DNA of 64,000 nt from Ulota crispa. Lineage: Eukaryota > Streptophyta > Bryopsida > Orthotrichales > Orthotrichaceae. A model generated the notes under the pieces. It had not been told where the DNA came from. It searched no databases and saw only the letters and a program-made list of their open reading frames with translations. How positions within the stretch are numbered: position 1 is the stretch's first letter; every line of letters starts with the position of its first letter. Positions 22,188 through 34,286 of the stretch are shown piece by piece. The stretch spans positions 11,466,868 through 11,530,867 of the forward strand of contig OY987246.1 of assembly GCA_963920765.1 (NCBI GenBank), in the 5' to 3' direction. The translations under genes and the position numbers were made by a program.

Positions 22188-23108
22188 CCCTAAAGGACCA
22201 TTGTCCCTACGGGGGACAGATGGGATTTTGGGCAAATACCTATGGCCTCAATTTTTATCTTGGTTTTTTTAGACTTTTTTTGAAGATAGGAAAACACATT
22301 AGCTTTTGGGGATATAATTTCTATTCCAATTGATGCCAGGGAGCAAAATTTCTACCCAAATAAGCACAAATTTGGGGAGTCTGGGCAGCAAATTTTTTTT
22401 CACAAAATCTTGAAATATTTTTTGAATATTTTTTCCTCATAGATTATATCTTTGTCTACATTTGAAGCTTTGATTCATTCCATTTGGACTTGTTATGAGA
22501 AAGTTATGGACAATCTTGTTTTTTGGGCAATTCAAGTATCTTCTTGAAAAAATAACTTGTAAATTTCATTTTATAAATGCAAAATTAACATTTTTCCAAA
22601 AAAATGTTGGAAAGGGTGAAGTTTGCTTTCTAGAACAATCTCACCATTGGGATTATTGCGATTCAATTTGATTGCATGATTAATAATAATTTAAATTTTT
22701 GTTCAATTTCATACCTTCTTCTACCTAATGTTTTTCTTAAGAATGAAAATCAAGTATTTTTTGTTTTGATTTTTTCCCAAGATTCCCAACTCAACTTCCC
22801 ACCACAAAAAAATAAAGCTCTAAACTCTGTAGTGCTAAAATTTTAAGTTAAAAAAGTTCATAGTTAAATAATCTAATCATGCAAGGTGCAAAAAACCTTG
22901 TTTTTTACATTTTGAATGCAAATATCTTCCAATCTGCGTGGTCAAAGTTCTTGAGTTTTGTATGACACATTCTTATGGTAATCTAGTACAAGATCCTATG
23001 GTTAGATATGCAGAATGGCCAATTTTCAAACTTTTTTACTCTTTGCCATAGAAGTGGCACTTTTGAGTGTGTTTTGATCACCAAATAAAGGCCATGGTCC
23101 TTTAGGGG
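22188..23108. mobile_element. ~0.92 kb TTAA-type element, copy 3
   Basis: Ends CCCTAAAGGACCATTG and GCCATGGTCCTTTAGGGG; TTAA on the right at 23109-23112, decayed to TTTT on the left. It is the reverse complement of the 47374-48297 copy over its length and more distantly related to 168-1101. No transposase frame. Confidence 0.75.
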
Positions 23109-23718
23109 TTAAATGATTGACTACAGTTTTTGATATACTTGATTGAAATGTTATGAATACCATGAAAATATTGAGATTTATGAACTAAAGTATTGCACCA
23201 AGAGGTATCAAAATTTGAAATCAAAATGCCATGAAATTATAATTTGTTATTTTTAATTAAACTTGCATAAAAATAAAATGTTGATTGATTAACACAAAAA
23301 ATGCATAAACAGAAAACTTCAAATTTGACTTTCAAGTTTCACTTAAAGCACATGTGACCTAAATGTCTTCTATTTGCTGCATGTACCTCAAACATTGTTT
23401 CCTTTGATAGTTTACAACTACTCTTTTTTAAAAGCAAAAAGTTAAAAACCTTACAACAATATTAGAAATTCTGTAATTTGTTTTTTGGTTTTAGTGTTAT
23501 TTGAAAATTGTCCTTAAAATGAAGTGAAAAGTCTCACAATTTTACAAAAAGCCAAAATTCAAATTGAATGCAAGCTGGCTTGTATTTGACAAGTCAGTTA
23601 TTTCTTTTTTTTGGTTCATCCTTTAAAAGTTATTCTTTCCATGTATTTTTCCATAAAAGTACAACAAAAAAATTACGTGATCAATGTGCATCACACTATT
23701 TAACAAAATGACTCACAT

Positions 23719-23752
<34 letters not shown>

Positions 23753-23753
23753 T
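23719..23753. repeat. (TA)n microsatellite
   Basis: A run of alternating T and A broken once by CA, in otherwise AT-rich DNA. Confidence 0.9.
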
Positions 23754-26119
23754 GATAATAAGTATACAGTTGGTGGTGTATTAAATAGATGACCGTGGTC
23801 ATAGCTATCAATCACATAAATATATGATAAATAACAAGTAAAATTTGGTAAGTACTCATACTTTTATAGTTTTTACATATGCTTTATAGTTCATCACACT
23901 AAATCTAAGCCACTAGAAATGTTATTTTTGAGCACATTTTGTCTAAATTCAAGCTTCAAACAAGGAAGAGTAATTTTCTATTCCTTATTCTGTTGCATTT
24001 TCTGTTTTCCATCTACAAAGCAGCTTCACTGAGTTGTATTTTTAAATTTTGCCAATCATTATAAAATTTTGTAAACAATGCCATGCAATCGTTGGCACGT
24101 TTGACATTTATTTCTTCTAGAAATTTTCTAGTTTTTTACAAACTTTTTAGATACACTTGCAAATTTTGTTATTTTAATTTTTGTTATTGAATTTGTTCTA
24201 AAGACTATCCAATTTGCAAACACATGCTTGTGGCAATTCAAAATGAAGCTTGCAAATATATGATAAAAGCACTACTTCTATCTTCACATAGTGTTTTGTT
24301 TACAACTTCAATATTACCGTCTAAATTTGATATCTTTTCTATTGAATTGTCCAAAAACTCTAAGTTGAGGTCAATGAATCTTATGCTTTTGTAACTATTC
24401 AAATTTATAGCAGTGCTAATGAGAAGAAATTTATTGCCATTGTCTGTTCCTCTCAGCATTCTAGTAGCCTTTGTTGTAAATTATAATAAAAAATTACAAA
24501 TATTTTATCATTGCGTATTAAAACATATTTCTTTAATGAATTTGACAATACTTGCTTTTTTTTTCTGTAGGTTTTTTTGCATCAATCAATCTTTGTTTAA
24601 TTATTTGCATTTGTAATAGCTTAGAATCTTGCATCAAATGTTGTTGCAAATTTTGCCAAAGACATGCTTTGAGATTTCCACAATTGATACGTAACATATT
24701 GGTTTTTATACAACTTCAAAAACATTGTTGATTTTTTTGATATGTTGATCGTCCCATTTAATGGAGTTTTTCTTAAAGCAATTATGAACATCAATGCTTT
24801 TCACATGCATTCACCTACAATGAAATTACTAAAAAAATAAACTATATATTTGAATTTTCAAAACAAACAAAATTTAGGTAACAACACCAACCACAAATAT
24901 CCAAAACTAGTTGAATAAGCCATATTTACATTTCTAATTTAAATTTAAAAAGTGTTATAAAATTTCCAAGAAAAGTTGCAATCAAATTTGAGATTTGCAT
25001 TAGTAAAATTTTGAACCCTCTCCAAGAGGCCCTTAAGAAGTCTAAAAAATGATCCCAAGGCATGTACTTATTACAACAATCAAATCACTAATTCCCTATT
25101 TTCGATCATCATTTGAGTTCAATGCAATCATGAAATAAATTACATGTGACTATTTGTTTTTATTTTTATTTGCATATAACACAACTCTACTCTCCTTTGC
25201 ATTGCAATTCACCAGATTGTCCTTTGGACAATATGTTTGATGTCCATATATGGACAAAAAAACCATAGTTGAATTTACAAAAAATTAACAAAAATTGTGA
25301 CCTAATCAATAATATATTGTAGGTTAAGTCACAATCTTTGTCAACTTTTTGTAGATTCGACTATGATTTTCTTGTAGGGATATATTATTATTTTTGCAAT
25401 GATGTACATAGGGGGATTTCAATATTGAAACATGGTAGATGCACGGGTTGACTAAAGTTGGTATACTCAAGAATTTGAAACCGTATAAGTAACTCTAGCT
25501 AGAAATTTGGCATGCCAAAGTTTGAAATCCCTTATTGGAGAGAAACTTGACTTGCAATACGTAGTGTGCAAATCAAGTACAGTATAATTGCTCTAAGGTT
25601 ATGTATATTTTGGTAATCACTCTACAAGATGATAGTCCTCAAAGAGGCTAGACTTGTAAGAGCAACTCTAGTGGTGTATAAAATTGCTCCTAAGCTTCTT
25701 GAACGCTAATGGAAGACAAAAAAGAGCCTCTAAGTAGTGTTGCAATCTTCCATTGCAAAACCCCAAGATAGACTTTCCAATTTTTAAGCTTGTTAAGTAT
25801 TGAGCTTTTGCGAAGGTACTATTTAGTATTGCCTATTACTTTGAGAAAAGTTTGGTACTTTGAGAATTAGTGCTTAGCAACTACATCATGGAACTTTGAT
25901 ACTTTTGTTTTATGCCAATTGTTGTATCACAATTGTAAGGAAATAAAGCTTTGGAAAATCAACCCGCAAAAGGCTAGGTGCATGGAATTGTCATGTATGA
26001 AATTTGATCACATTAACAATTGCAACTTGCTTAGCATTAAAATTGCTTTTGAAAAAAAATCTTATAAAAAACAATTGAGTAGCAAGGATACATACAAAAC
26101 ACCTTGGCATTCAATAACT
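23754..26119. other. No gene recognised
   Basis: AT-rich. At 25062-25085 it provides the empty-site sequence for the 14990-15532 insertion. Nothing else stands out; the open frames are short and without domains. Confidence 0.4.
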
Positions 26120-26423
26120 ACACAAAATATTGCATTTAGGTTGTTGTACCAATTAGGTTGCTTTACCTTGAAAAGTTGTTTAATGACTCTTTTGCTTGGT
26201 TGTTTGGAGGCGCATGCAACTCTACATATACTAGGATTTCACATGGTTTACAACTTGAACGCCACTAGTTTTTTTTTCCCACAATTTTGTAGTTGTTATC
26301 AAACCTTTTAAATTTTATTTATTGCAATAATTATTGATGAAAATTATTGTAAAATCTAGAATTTATAGAGTGTAAAATGTCAAGAAATTAGTGTGGGGTA
26401 ACTCAAACACGATAGTTAGTGTA
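26120..26423. mobile_element. TTTAGGTTGCC-type MITE
   Basis: Starts around ATATTGCATTTAGGTTG and ends ATGTCAAGAAATTAGTGTGG. The same family forms the 42.85-43.95 kb cluster and the ends of 49749-50390. Boundaries approximate. Confidence 0.5.
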
Positions 26424-26440
26424 GGATAAGTAATATTTAA

Positions 26441-26601
26441 GATAGGTATACACAAATCTGACCATGTACCTAATGGCATCACATGGTGATTATCTTAAAA
26501 CTCAAATCTAGGTATACCATAAATAACTTCTCCTTTGTGACCACCATGTGTATATAGTGACCAGATACATCGTCGAATTTGAGTATACTTACCTTATCCC
26601 T
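26441..26601. mobile_element. Fold-back MITE, relative of 9403-9632
   Basis: The left arm has CAAATCTGACCATGTACCTA and the right arm its diverged complement; CTCAAATCTAGGTATACC is shared with the 9.4 kb copy. It abuts the left end of 26598-27503. Confidence 0.6.
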
Positions 26602-27503
26602 TTAAAGACCACACATATTTTCACAAAATCCATTAGAAATTGGGGTAGTAAATTTGGATGCAAGTTTGAATCAATTATGGACCTAATTTCAATAATCCAA
26701 CCACACAAATGTGTAATAGACCTTGTTTACTATAAAGCATCAAAATCTCAATTAGATCTACCATTGTAAGTGAAATATTATAATGATTGAGTGAGTTGTA
26801 GGCAAGAATTCTCTAGTTTTCATGCTTGTGTGGTTTTGGATCTTACTGCTTCATACAAGTTTTGCTTGAGAAGAGCCTTGTATTTCTAGAAAGTTGGGTT
26901 TTCCACCTTTCCAATAAGACTAGTTTCACACAAAATGGATAAAAACAGCAATTACAATGTGTAGCTAAGTGGACAAAAAGGGTAAAAAATCCCACTTTCT
27001 TTGCTACCTAAAAATAATTTTATAAGGAACTTGATAAATGATATGGAAAATCCAATTGGTGAAAACAATAAAGAACTAGCCTTAAATGTAGGACAGCAAA
27101 TTTTTAAGATGAAATGAGAGCACCATATCAATAGATCTTCAAATACTACAATTATATTGCTATTGTATAGGAAACCAATACAAGCGTATTTCTTGAGCAA
27201 TCTAAATTTTTTTAGGATGGCATAATTGAAATTTGGCATTCTTCTTAGATGTTTGATGTACTGTGTTGTTGCTTTGATCCGTCTTTGACTAAATATGAAT
27301 ATGTATTTTGAGGCCATACCGTATAAATACTATTATTTATCAACTCACATGCCCAATTTCATTGTTGTTTTTTGGGTTGGATGCAAAATTCTTGTGATCA
27401 CAACCGTTCTTCAAGATCAATTTCCAAGTTGTTGAGTAATTTGACTCTATACGCCAAAAACCACTCTGCTGAACCAAAATATGGTTCGGTGGTCTCTAAA
27501 GGG
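26598..27503. mobile_element. ~0.9 kb TTAA-type element with residual ORF, copy 1
   Basis: Ends CCCTTTAAAGACC and GGTGGTCTCTAAAGGG before TTAA at 27504-27507. It is the reverse complement of 58871-59776. On the minus strand, 26952-27317 is open for 121 codons; part of it aligns in the same frame with an open stretch of the other copy (ILKKFRLLKKYACI against ILKKFKLLKKYACI). Whether this was ever a protein is not decided. Confidence 0.7.
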
Positions 27504-27608
27504 TTAACGTCCAAAAGATGAAGGTGGGACATGTACACCCATGATCAACCCAGGTCCTAGTGGCGCTTACCTTTTGACTCTCGACAACAATTCCAAGTCT
27601 GGTATTAA

Positions 27609-27844
27609 CCCCTGAGCGCCTAGGCCATAATCACTCAAATCCGTACCCTTGTGTACTTAGTTCAATAAAAGTATTACCTAAGTAGAGTCAAATAGCTTGA
27701 ATTTTTTTTGAGTGGTAGTAGACACATGCCTAAAGGTACATGAAAAAGTACCTTTAACTTTACCATTAAGAAGAGGATAAGAGTCAAACGTGAACATTTT
27801 TGAAAATTGAATGCCCCATTTTGGGGCGTTGGGGCGCTCAGGGG
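27609..27844. mobile_element. 236-bp TTAA-flanked MITE with CCCCTGAGCGCC ends
   Basis: TTAA at 27605-27608 and 27845-27848; ends CCCCTGAGCGCC and GGGGCGCTCAGGGG. The outer bases follow the CCCCTAAAGG family but the TIR differs further in. It resembles the ends of 35538-36292. Confidence 0.8.
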
Positions 27845-27937
27845 TTAATGACCTTGGGCATCCTGAATCTCACTTCCCATTGCACTGCAGACCTATGGGC
27901 AAATATTTATTTTATACTTACTATTGGTTTAGGTTTT

Positions 27938-27966
27938 CTTTTTCTTTTTCTTTTTCTTTTTTCTTT
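27938..27966. repeat. TTTTTC microsatellite
   Basis: Repeats of CTTTTT, about five units, in a T-rich stretch. Confidence 0.8.
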
Positions 27967-28378
27967 TTGATTGTCATTAAAAGCAATAATATTTACAAGT
28001 GATAATTTAATAGGACTTTTAAAGTAATGAACTAATGATATATTCACACTTGATGTTAGAAAAAGTATTACCAAGATGAATGTAGTTTAAAAGTGCATCC
28101 AAATACATCTAATTTTCCTCCGCTAATACCCCTCCTAACACCAAGTGTGAATGTACCTAGGCGGATGCTCACAATGGAGCCATGAATTTAAAAAAAATGT
28201 ATAAACAGCTTACAAAGTGTGAAATTTGCAAATTTAGGGCATTTAGAAGTGTTTTTTTAGCCTCTAGAACTAATTATGAAAATTACATTGGGGATGGCTG
28301 GTGCTGCGAAAGAGAACAGTAGGGTACTCTCTCATTGCACTTATGAGCATTTTGCAGTGGTAACTAAGTTATACCTCA

Positions 28379-28937
28379 GAGCATCTCCTGCCACCCGCTT
28401 TGCAAGGCTTAACAAATGAGATCTCACGACAAATGAGATCTCACGACAAATGAGATCTCACGACAAATGAGATCTCACGACAAATGAGATCTCACGACAA
28501 ATGAGATCTCACGACAAATGAGATCTCACGACAAATGAGATCTCACGACAAATGAGATCTCACGACAAATGAGATCTCACGACAAATGAGATCTCACGAC
28601 AAATGAGATCTTATGGAAATAATGATGTGAACTTCCAGGGTGCGGTTTGAAATTCTGCTACAGCATGGAAGGTTTCAAGGCCTACACCTCCGTTACAATA
28701 AATAACAGGAGTACATTTCGCTACAGAGTGACGTCGCGGCTGCCATGTGCATGAACAGTGCTTGGCAAGGATTGTAAAGGGGGTTTGGAGAAAGCTCAAA
28801 TTTGGAGGGAAGGGGCTCTCAACTTGGAGGCCCCGCGCTTGCATAAAGACAAGTAAAGTGATGTTGGGGACTTAAAATGAGGAAGCTGTTACAATTGAGG
28901 AGCACGAGGCTCAGATGGCAGGTGGCAAAAGATGCTC
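28379..28937. mobile_element. PIF/Harbinger-like MITE carrying a minisatellite
   Basis: Ends GAGCATCTCCTGCCACC and GGTGGCAAAAGATGCTC, flanked by TCA (28376-28378) and TTA (28938-28940). The TTA/TAA target and GAGCATC terminus agree with 39042-39403 and 39969-40363. The array 28412-28611 lies inside. Confidence 0.75.
28412..28611. repeat. 17-bp minisatellite, about 11.8 identical units
   Basis: The unit is ACAAATGAGATCTCACG, repeated without a visible substitution. Each unit holds the 10-bp palindrome TGAGATCTCA, so single strands can form a row of small hairpins. The lack of divergence indicates recent expansion or an assembly-collapsed longer array. Confidence 0.97.
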
Positions 28938-28940
28938 TTA

Positions 28941-30067
28941 GAGCATCCTCAACCCAGCTGGGTTAATATCCCTGCATCGGTACTCTCATGGTGGGTAGTT
29001 GCAAGAATGACCTGCCAGTTTTGTCTCAAACACCCTTAAAACTAGTAGTACTATGAGCTTTTGAAATATATATTTTAAATAAAATAAAATATGGACAATT
29101 TGTAAGCACTTAAAATAGCATGCTTGTGAAAATTCAGACCTAGAAAATTCTTATCCTAAAAGGTATGCACAAAAATAGAGGGACAGCAATTATCAACAAA
29201 AAGACAATTTCTTTTTTGCTTTTTAGAAAATAGCATAATAATTCAAAAAAGTAAAATAAAAAATGGCCATTTCTCATCTCTCTCATTAGCTTGAACATAT
29301 GCAAGTGCTTTTTGGAGGAAGGTTTTTGTCTTTTACCAATGGAGGGAGAAAGAATGCCCACTTTGAAACAATCTGCCAGGCAACTTTTTTTGAGTTTAGT
29401 AAAATTGGTCAACAAATCTATGCAATGATGCCTCCTAAACCACTTCCCTAATTTGTGGCTTTGGATTTGCTTTTTTGGACCCAAAATAGTACTGAAACCC
29501 ACCAAAACCACAAAGGTAGACATGCAATTGGGGTCCACTTAAAAATAGTAAAATAATTTAAGAAAAACCAAAAAAATTACCAAATGTCAATAACTTTCAT
29601 GTTCACCTTACTCTGAAATTTTAAGTCAAAATGACTAAAACCACAAAAGATAGGACCCAAGAACCACCCGTAAGAGGTGAAGGGACAAAAAGCAGGACAT
29701 GTCATTCTAGCAATCACCCTAGTAAAGAATTGCAAACCTAATTCAATGCACGTTGCAGATGGGACGTGATCTTGAAGGGACAACAAAACCTAACCCATAC
29801 CATATAGTTTCAGCATTCTTCTAGAGTCCTTCAAATTGCTCTATATATTGCTATTAGAGAAATGATGACTACTTTGCAAGTTAGAAGTAGAGATTTTGTC
29901 AGAAACACTTGACAAAAGTTTGACAAAAACAAAGTTTACAATTTTGCTACATGTGTGCGCATTGGGTTGGAGGATCCGGTGTCATGCCCGCGTCAATCAA
30001 GGCCACCCAATGAAGCTTTTGTAATTGTCTTTAGGTGAGTTTGGTGCAAGCTGGATTGAGGATGCCC
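28941..30067. mobile_element. 1.1 kb PIF/Harbinger-like element, interrupted
   Basis: Ends GAGCATCCTCAACCCAGC and GCTGGATTGAGGATGCCC, between TTA at 28938-28940 (shared with the previous element) and TTA at 30068-30070. Without the nested 28993-29719 insertion it is about 0.4 kb, like its relatives. A further GAGCATCTCTAC end fragment follows at 30071. Confidence 0.75.
28993..29719. mobile_element. GGGTAGTTGC-ended element, copy 3, nested
   Basis: Ends GGGTAGTTGCAAGAATGACC and TTCTAGCAATCACCC; flanks TGGT and TAGT. Diverged from the other two copies, therefore older. Confidence 0.75.
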
Positions 30068-30447
30068 TTAGAGCATCTCTACTTAACCCCTAAACATCAA
30101 AGAGAATGATTTGTCCTCTGGCTTCAAAATAACACTTGATATAGCAAGAAAAAGCCATTTTTCATTTGATTTTTTTAGAAGAGATCATAAACAAATGGTC
30201 CACCGTGGGAGGCAAAAAAATAATCTCACTAAATGCACTCATGTTTTTTGGTAACTCAAATTGTGAGAAAATTTAGAGTCATAGTGTTAACTCTCAAGCT
30301 GCCCTTATTGCAATTTCATGAGGTAAGCATATATTATTGACTTTTACAACTTTTAGAAACAATACTATAGGTGGGCACTTGTCAAAACATTGTAGAAGCT
30401 ACTTGGCAAAGAATGCCGCATTAACTAGCTTGGCTCTCAAAAGTTGG

Positions 30448-30706
30448 AATGCCATATTCATTAAATTGGGAAAACCAAATTCCCAAGTTTTACTTCACCT
30501 TAAACCGTTTAAATGCCAGATTCATAAATATCAAATTCAATTTGAGTCAGTGAGATTTTGTCCCTTGCAAATTCCTCCTCTCATGTGAGGGCACGTGTAC
30601 CAAAAAAACATTGCTGAAACCTAAAGCTCGATTTAAGGTGATCACCTTAAACCCAATTTCTCCCCAAAAAATGGGCGTTTCTTCCCAAACTTACAAATAT
30701 GGCGTG
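30448..30706. mobile_element. GCCATATTCATTAA-ended MITE, copy 4
   Basis: Ends ATGCCATATTCATTAAATTG and CAAACTTACAAATATGGCG; TTGG occurs on both sides. The interior matches 12480-12754 (CCTTGCAAATTCCTCCTCTC). Confidence 0.75.
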
Positions 30707-31574
30707 TTGGTCTTTAAAAAAAATCATGTAACAAGGATTTGCCAATTGCTTGTATTTTGGGTTGATTTTTTTTAGTACTAATTCAATTTGAAATCACACG
30801 GTTTTGCAAAAGTAGTATTTCGCTTTTGTTGCTTAGAGTTTTGCTTGAGTTTGTTGTGGGTGGTTTCAGCATGTCATTGTCATTTTATTGTATGTTGTTT
30901 ATTGATTTGGGGTGTGTTGAGAGATGCCTTATGCAAGTGTGTTGCAGAGAGGGATGGAGGGCAAGATGGGTGCAGATGCTGTTCACAACTCCGGTTCACA
31001 TATTTGCTGGCGACATTTTATCACCAATTCCTTATCTTGGTCTTGAAAGAGTGGAGATGTTCTTAAACCCCTAACCTCTCACCTCTTGGGTACCAAATGA
31101 AAAGGAGATGTATTTTGTTCCCTTGGGTTGTGAGGGGTGATGCCTAATTGAATTAAAGCCGGGTCCAAACTAGCAGCTGGACAAAGCACAAAAATTGGTA
31201 CCTTGTTTGGTGTTTTATCTGCTAAGACCACTTCCACGTCATCTAAAACTTGTGTGGGTTTTCTAGGAGTGTTTCTCTACCAGACAAGTTTGGCACCACC
31301 TTCAAGCAAGTCCCAAATTTTGAATGTCTTGTCTGCTAACATGAACATATTGGTTGGTGATATGGCAAGTTGAAGTACTAGACAAAACCCTAAGTGTGGA
31401 CCCTTCTATGGACAAAACTAATATTTCAACCAATGACTTTTGAGATAATTTTACCCGGTCACTAGTTTGAACTGGGCCTAAGGTTCCCCTTTTGAAACAT
31501 TTACACTAGAAGCTATATGAAATGAATGAAATACACCCAATTAAAATCATAAAGTTATTTTTGTCTTTTTTTAA

Positions 31575-31890
31575 CCCGTAAAGGCCCAAGCAATGTTTTT
31601 TGGCAACATAGCGATTTTGGGCAGCTCACTACAAATGGGATTTTCACTTTTTTTTCTCTGAAATTTTCACACATGATGTGCCCAAGGAGTAGCTTTAAGG
31701 TCTCCCACTTTTCATAACTTTTGATGACATGGATCAAAAGTTATTGCATGATATGTTGTTTTTTTTGTTTGGCGGGCAGTCCGGGCAAATAAAAATACTT
31801 CTTTAAAATTAAAAAAATTTGATTCTTTTTTTGGAATTGGTTCTTTAGATTTATATATATGTATCAATTTTACTAAATTTGGTTTGAAAT
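31575..31890. mobile_element. Left part of a ~0.93 kb TTAA-type element
   Basis: TTAA at 31571-31574 followed by CCCGTAAAGGCCC. The interior follows the 0.93 kb family up to AATTGGTTCTTTAGA, then is lost. Fused to sequence resembling an arm of the 21.2 kb hairpin. Confidence 0.55.
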
Positions 31891-31924
31891 TAAAATACTT
31901 TAAGATTTTTTAAAGATTTTTTTT

Positions 31925-32150
31925 GGAAATAATTGTTTGAAGCAAAGATGTGCGTATGGATGTCTCCAACATACCCATGCAATCAAATCTCAAAAATTCA
32001 TCACTAATGTCTTTTAATCAACTTTCCTAGTTTTGACACAAAATAATTTACCAAAAATAGGATTTTGGTTTTTAGTAACTGAAGTTTGGTATGCTTGATC
32101 ATGATTGCACGAGGATCACATACAAATATCTGAGGATAAAATGCCACTTA
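31925..32150. repeat. Single arm of the MDVS hairpin family
   Basis: Contains GATGTGCGTATGGATGTCTC and AATCTCAAAAATTCATCACTAA, matching the right arms of the 21.2 kb and 45.9 kb hairpins. No complementary arm is nearby. Confidence 0.5.
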
Positions 32151-32262
32151 TATATAGTGGAGGTATTGAAAAAACCTTGGCACCTAAGCAAACATTGAGA
32201 CAATTTTGGGAGTCATTGTACTTGTTTTTTTGCAGCATCATTGTTGTTACCATACTCTTTAA

Positions 32263-33182
32263 CCCCTAAAGGACCAAGGAGCCCACTTTGGGCTTTATGA
32301 GAACTTAGACAGGCTCTCTTAACTTCATAGTTTGGAATTATTTCATGAATTTTTTAGGATAGATGCTACTCATCATAATCTACTTGTGAAGCTTTATTTC
32401 ATGTTGTTCCGATAAGTTATGCAAAAGTTATAAGGTTTTTTCAATTTCAATGTCAAACCGGGTAGCAAAAAATATGTTCTCATTTATTTTTTTATTTTTT
32501 TTATTTTATTGAATTGTGTAGATTGATACCTACTCAAAAAAGATTGAATCACTCAATTCCAAATGATGAGGAAAGAGTTAAAAGGAGTTCTATGTTGTGG
32601 GCAATGAAGATAGGAAGAGGGTAGAAAAAACATGTAAAGTTATCTTTTATTCACAATTTTGAAAATTTTCAAATGAAAATGAAGAAGGAAAGTTACTAAT
32701 TGTCTGTTAGAGCATCCTCACCATTGGGATTAACAATTTTCAAACTTTTCCAAAACTTATTAGCATATTAGTTATATCTTTCATTCATCAATACCTTTCA
32801 CTTTACAATTTTTGTAAAAATAAATCCAAACTTTTTTTTGGTTAAATTTTTTTATGTATGCTTTCAACACATTTTCCAACATATTGCCAAAATTGCACAA
32901 GAAATAAAACATACGGGTTTTTCTCTAAAAAGTTTGAAAAACAAAACTTCACCTTTTGGAAGGACTAAAAAAGCCTACATATTGAAGTTTAGGCACATTG
33001 ATCTTGCAATTGGTGGGGATTTTCATTCTGAAATTTTGGGACAATGTAATTGTGCAAGTCAACCAAAGGATCCTACAATTGGATTTGTTAAGAAGTAAGT
33101 TTCAATGAAGATTTAGACCTTGCTTTGGGGACTAGTATTTTGAAGCAGTTTTGGGCCTCTAAACACGAAAGAATTTTAGGGG
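32263..33182. mobile_element. ~0.92 kb TTAA-flanked element, copy 4
   Basis: TTAA at 32259-32262 and 33183-33186; ends CCCCTAAAGGACCAAGG and AATTTTAGGGG. More diverged from the 168-1101 type inside, though TTGAATCACTCAATTCCAAA and similar blocks remain. Confidence 0.75.
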
Positions 33183-33203
33183 TTAAGAATTGTTTGTTAT
33201 AAT

Positions 33204-33830
33204 AATTACTGAGGAATTGATATGTGTACCACACCCTTTGAACTACTGTACCACACTAGGGTGAATTTCAGATTTCTACCATTGAAGAGTTGAACTTGGG
33301 AATTTGGAATTCAGATTTGGACTTAGAGACCCTGATTTAATCTAAAATTATAAAAAGGTTCTAGTTGAACAACACCCAATGAAAAAGCTTATGATTTTTA
33401 TAAACAAAAGTAGACGTACTATTTTTTCCCCTAGCTGAACTTTGTCATTGGGGGTTGTTCAATTACAATGTTTTATGTGGTTCTAGACTAAATGACGGTC
33501 TATAGGTTCAAATCCATAACATTGTTAAGCCGGTTTGATTCCTCCCCCCAGCTGTGGAGGAATATGCCTCCCCATATACCTAGGGGAGGTTTTAGCTACA
33601 GTTTCTCAAAGCTCATTGGTCTTGGGATAGAGTTGACAAATAACATTAGTTGGGGATCCTCATTTTTAGGGAGCCAAAGGAAACCCCATAGTGAAAGTTA
33701 ACAATGTTATGTCTGAATTCCAAATTCTCAAATTCAACTTTTTGATGATAGAAATCTAAAATTTACCCCAGAGTGTAATACAGTAGTTCAAAGGGTGTGG
33801 TACACATATCAATGCCTTAATTACTGATGA
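33204..33830. mobile_element. Fold-back element with TGATATGTGTACC ends, interrupted
   Basis: Arms share TTTCTACCATTGAAGAG-like and GGAATTCAGATTTGGA-like sequences with their complements; the centre carries CAACACCCAATGAAAAAGC. Relatives are 37577-37990 and the core of the 34.3-35.5 kb hairpin. The right arm is split by 33515-33711. Confidence 0.75.
33515..33711. mobile_element. ~197-bp element with CATAACATTGTTAA ends, nested
   Basis: Ends CATAACATTGTTAA and TTAACAATGTTATG. The intact opposite arm of the host fold-back shows the original sequence CAAATCTGAATTCC, so the insert is a clean addition with at most a 2-bp (TC) duplication. Confidence 0.7.
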
Positions 33831-34286
33831 TAGTTACTGTAGCAGCAGTAACATTTATATAGTGTATAATGTCGAGAAATTAATCTAGGACAACCTGAAC
33901 GATATTCAGTGTATGTATTCGTATAATGGCAAAAGAGACAGGCAAGCGTGCACATCCTTGGGAACCACAACTTCCACCTTCCCCACCAAAAGTGAGTTCC
34001 GTAAAGTTGTGAAATATTAAATGATAAAAGGTATAGATGTCAGAGTAATGGAGAATGGGGTTCCTGTGGCTACTCCTCAATATCCACTTGGTAATCACTT
34101 TTCAGAAATTATGGGCCACTAACTGCTGATAATTTGTACAGTAGGGTTTAGTTCACTAGATAAAAATTCGTCCAGTTCATTCTTGGGAAAATTGTATGTA
34201 TACCCTTGGTTTTTCAGGAATTGCACAAATACCCTATGACCATATTTTTTGGGCATAAGTTTTGTTGTGCATGCTATTTCTTTTAA

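Noticed and set aside
26952-27317. Host gene of 121 codons
   Set aside because: It lies wholly inside a TTAA-flanked repeat with a second copy at 58.9 kb; treated as a residual frame of the element.
28412-28611. CRISPR-like array
   Set aside because: Units are directly tandem with no unique spacers, in a plant nuclear setting; it is a minisatellite.
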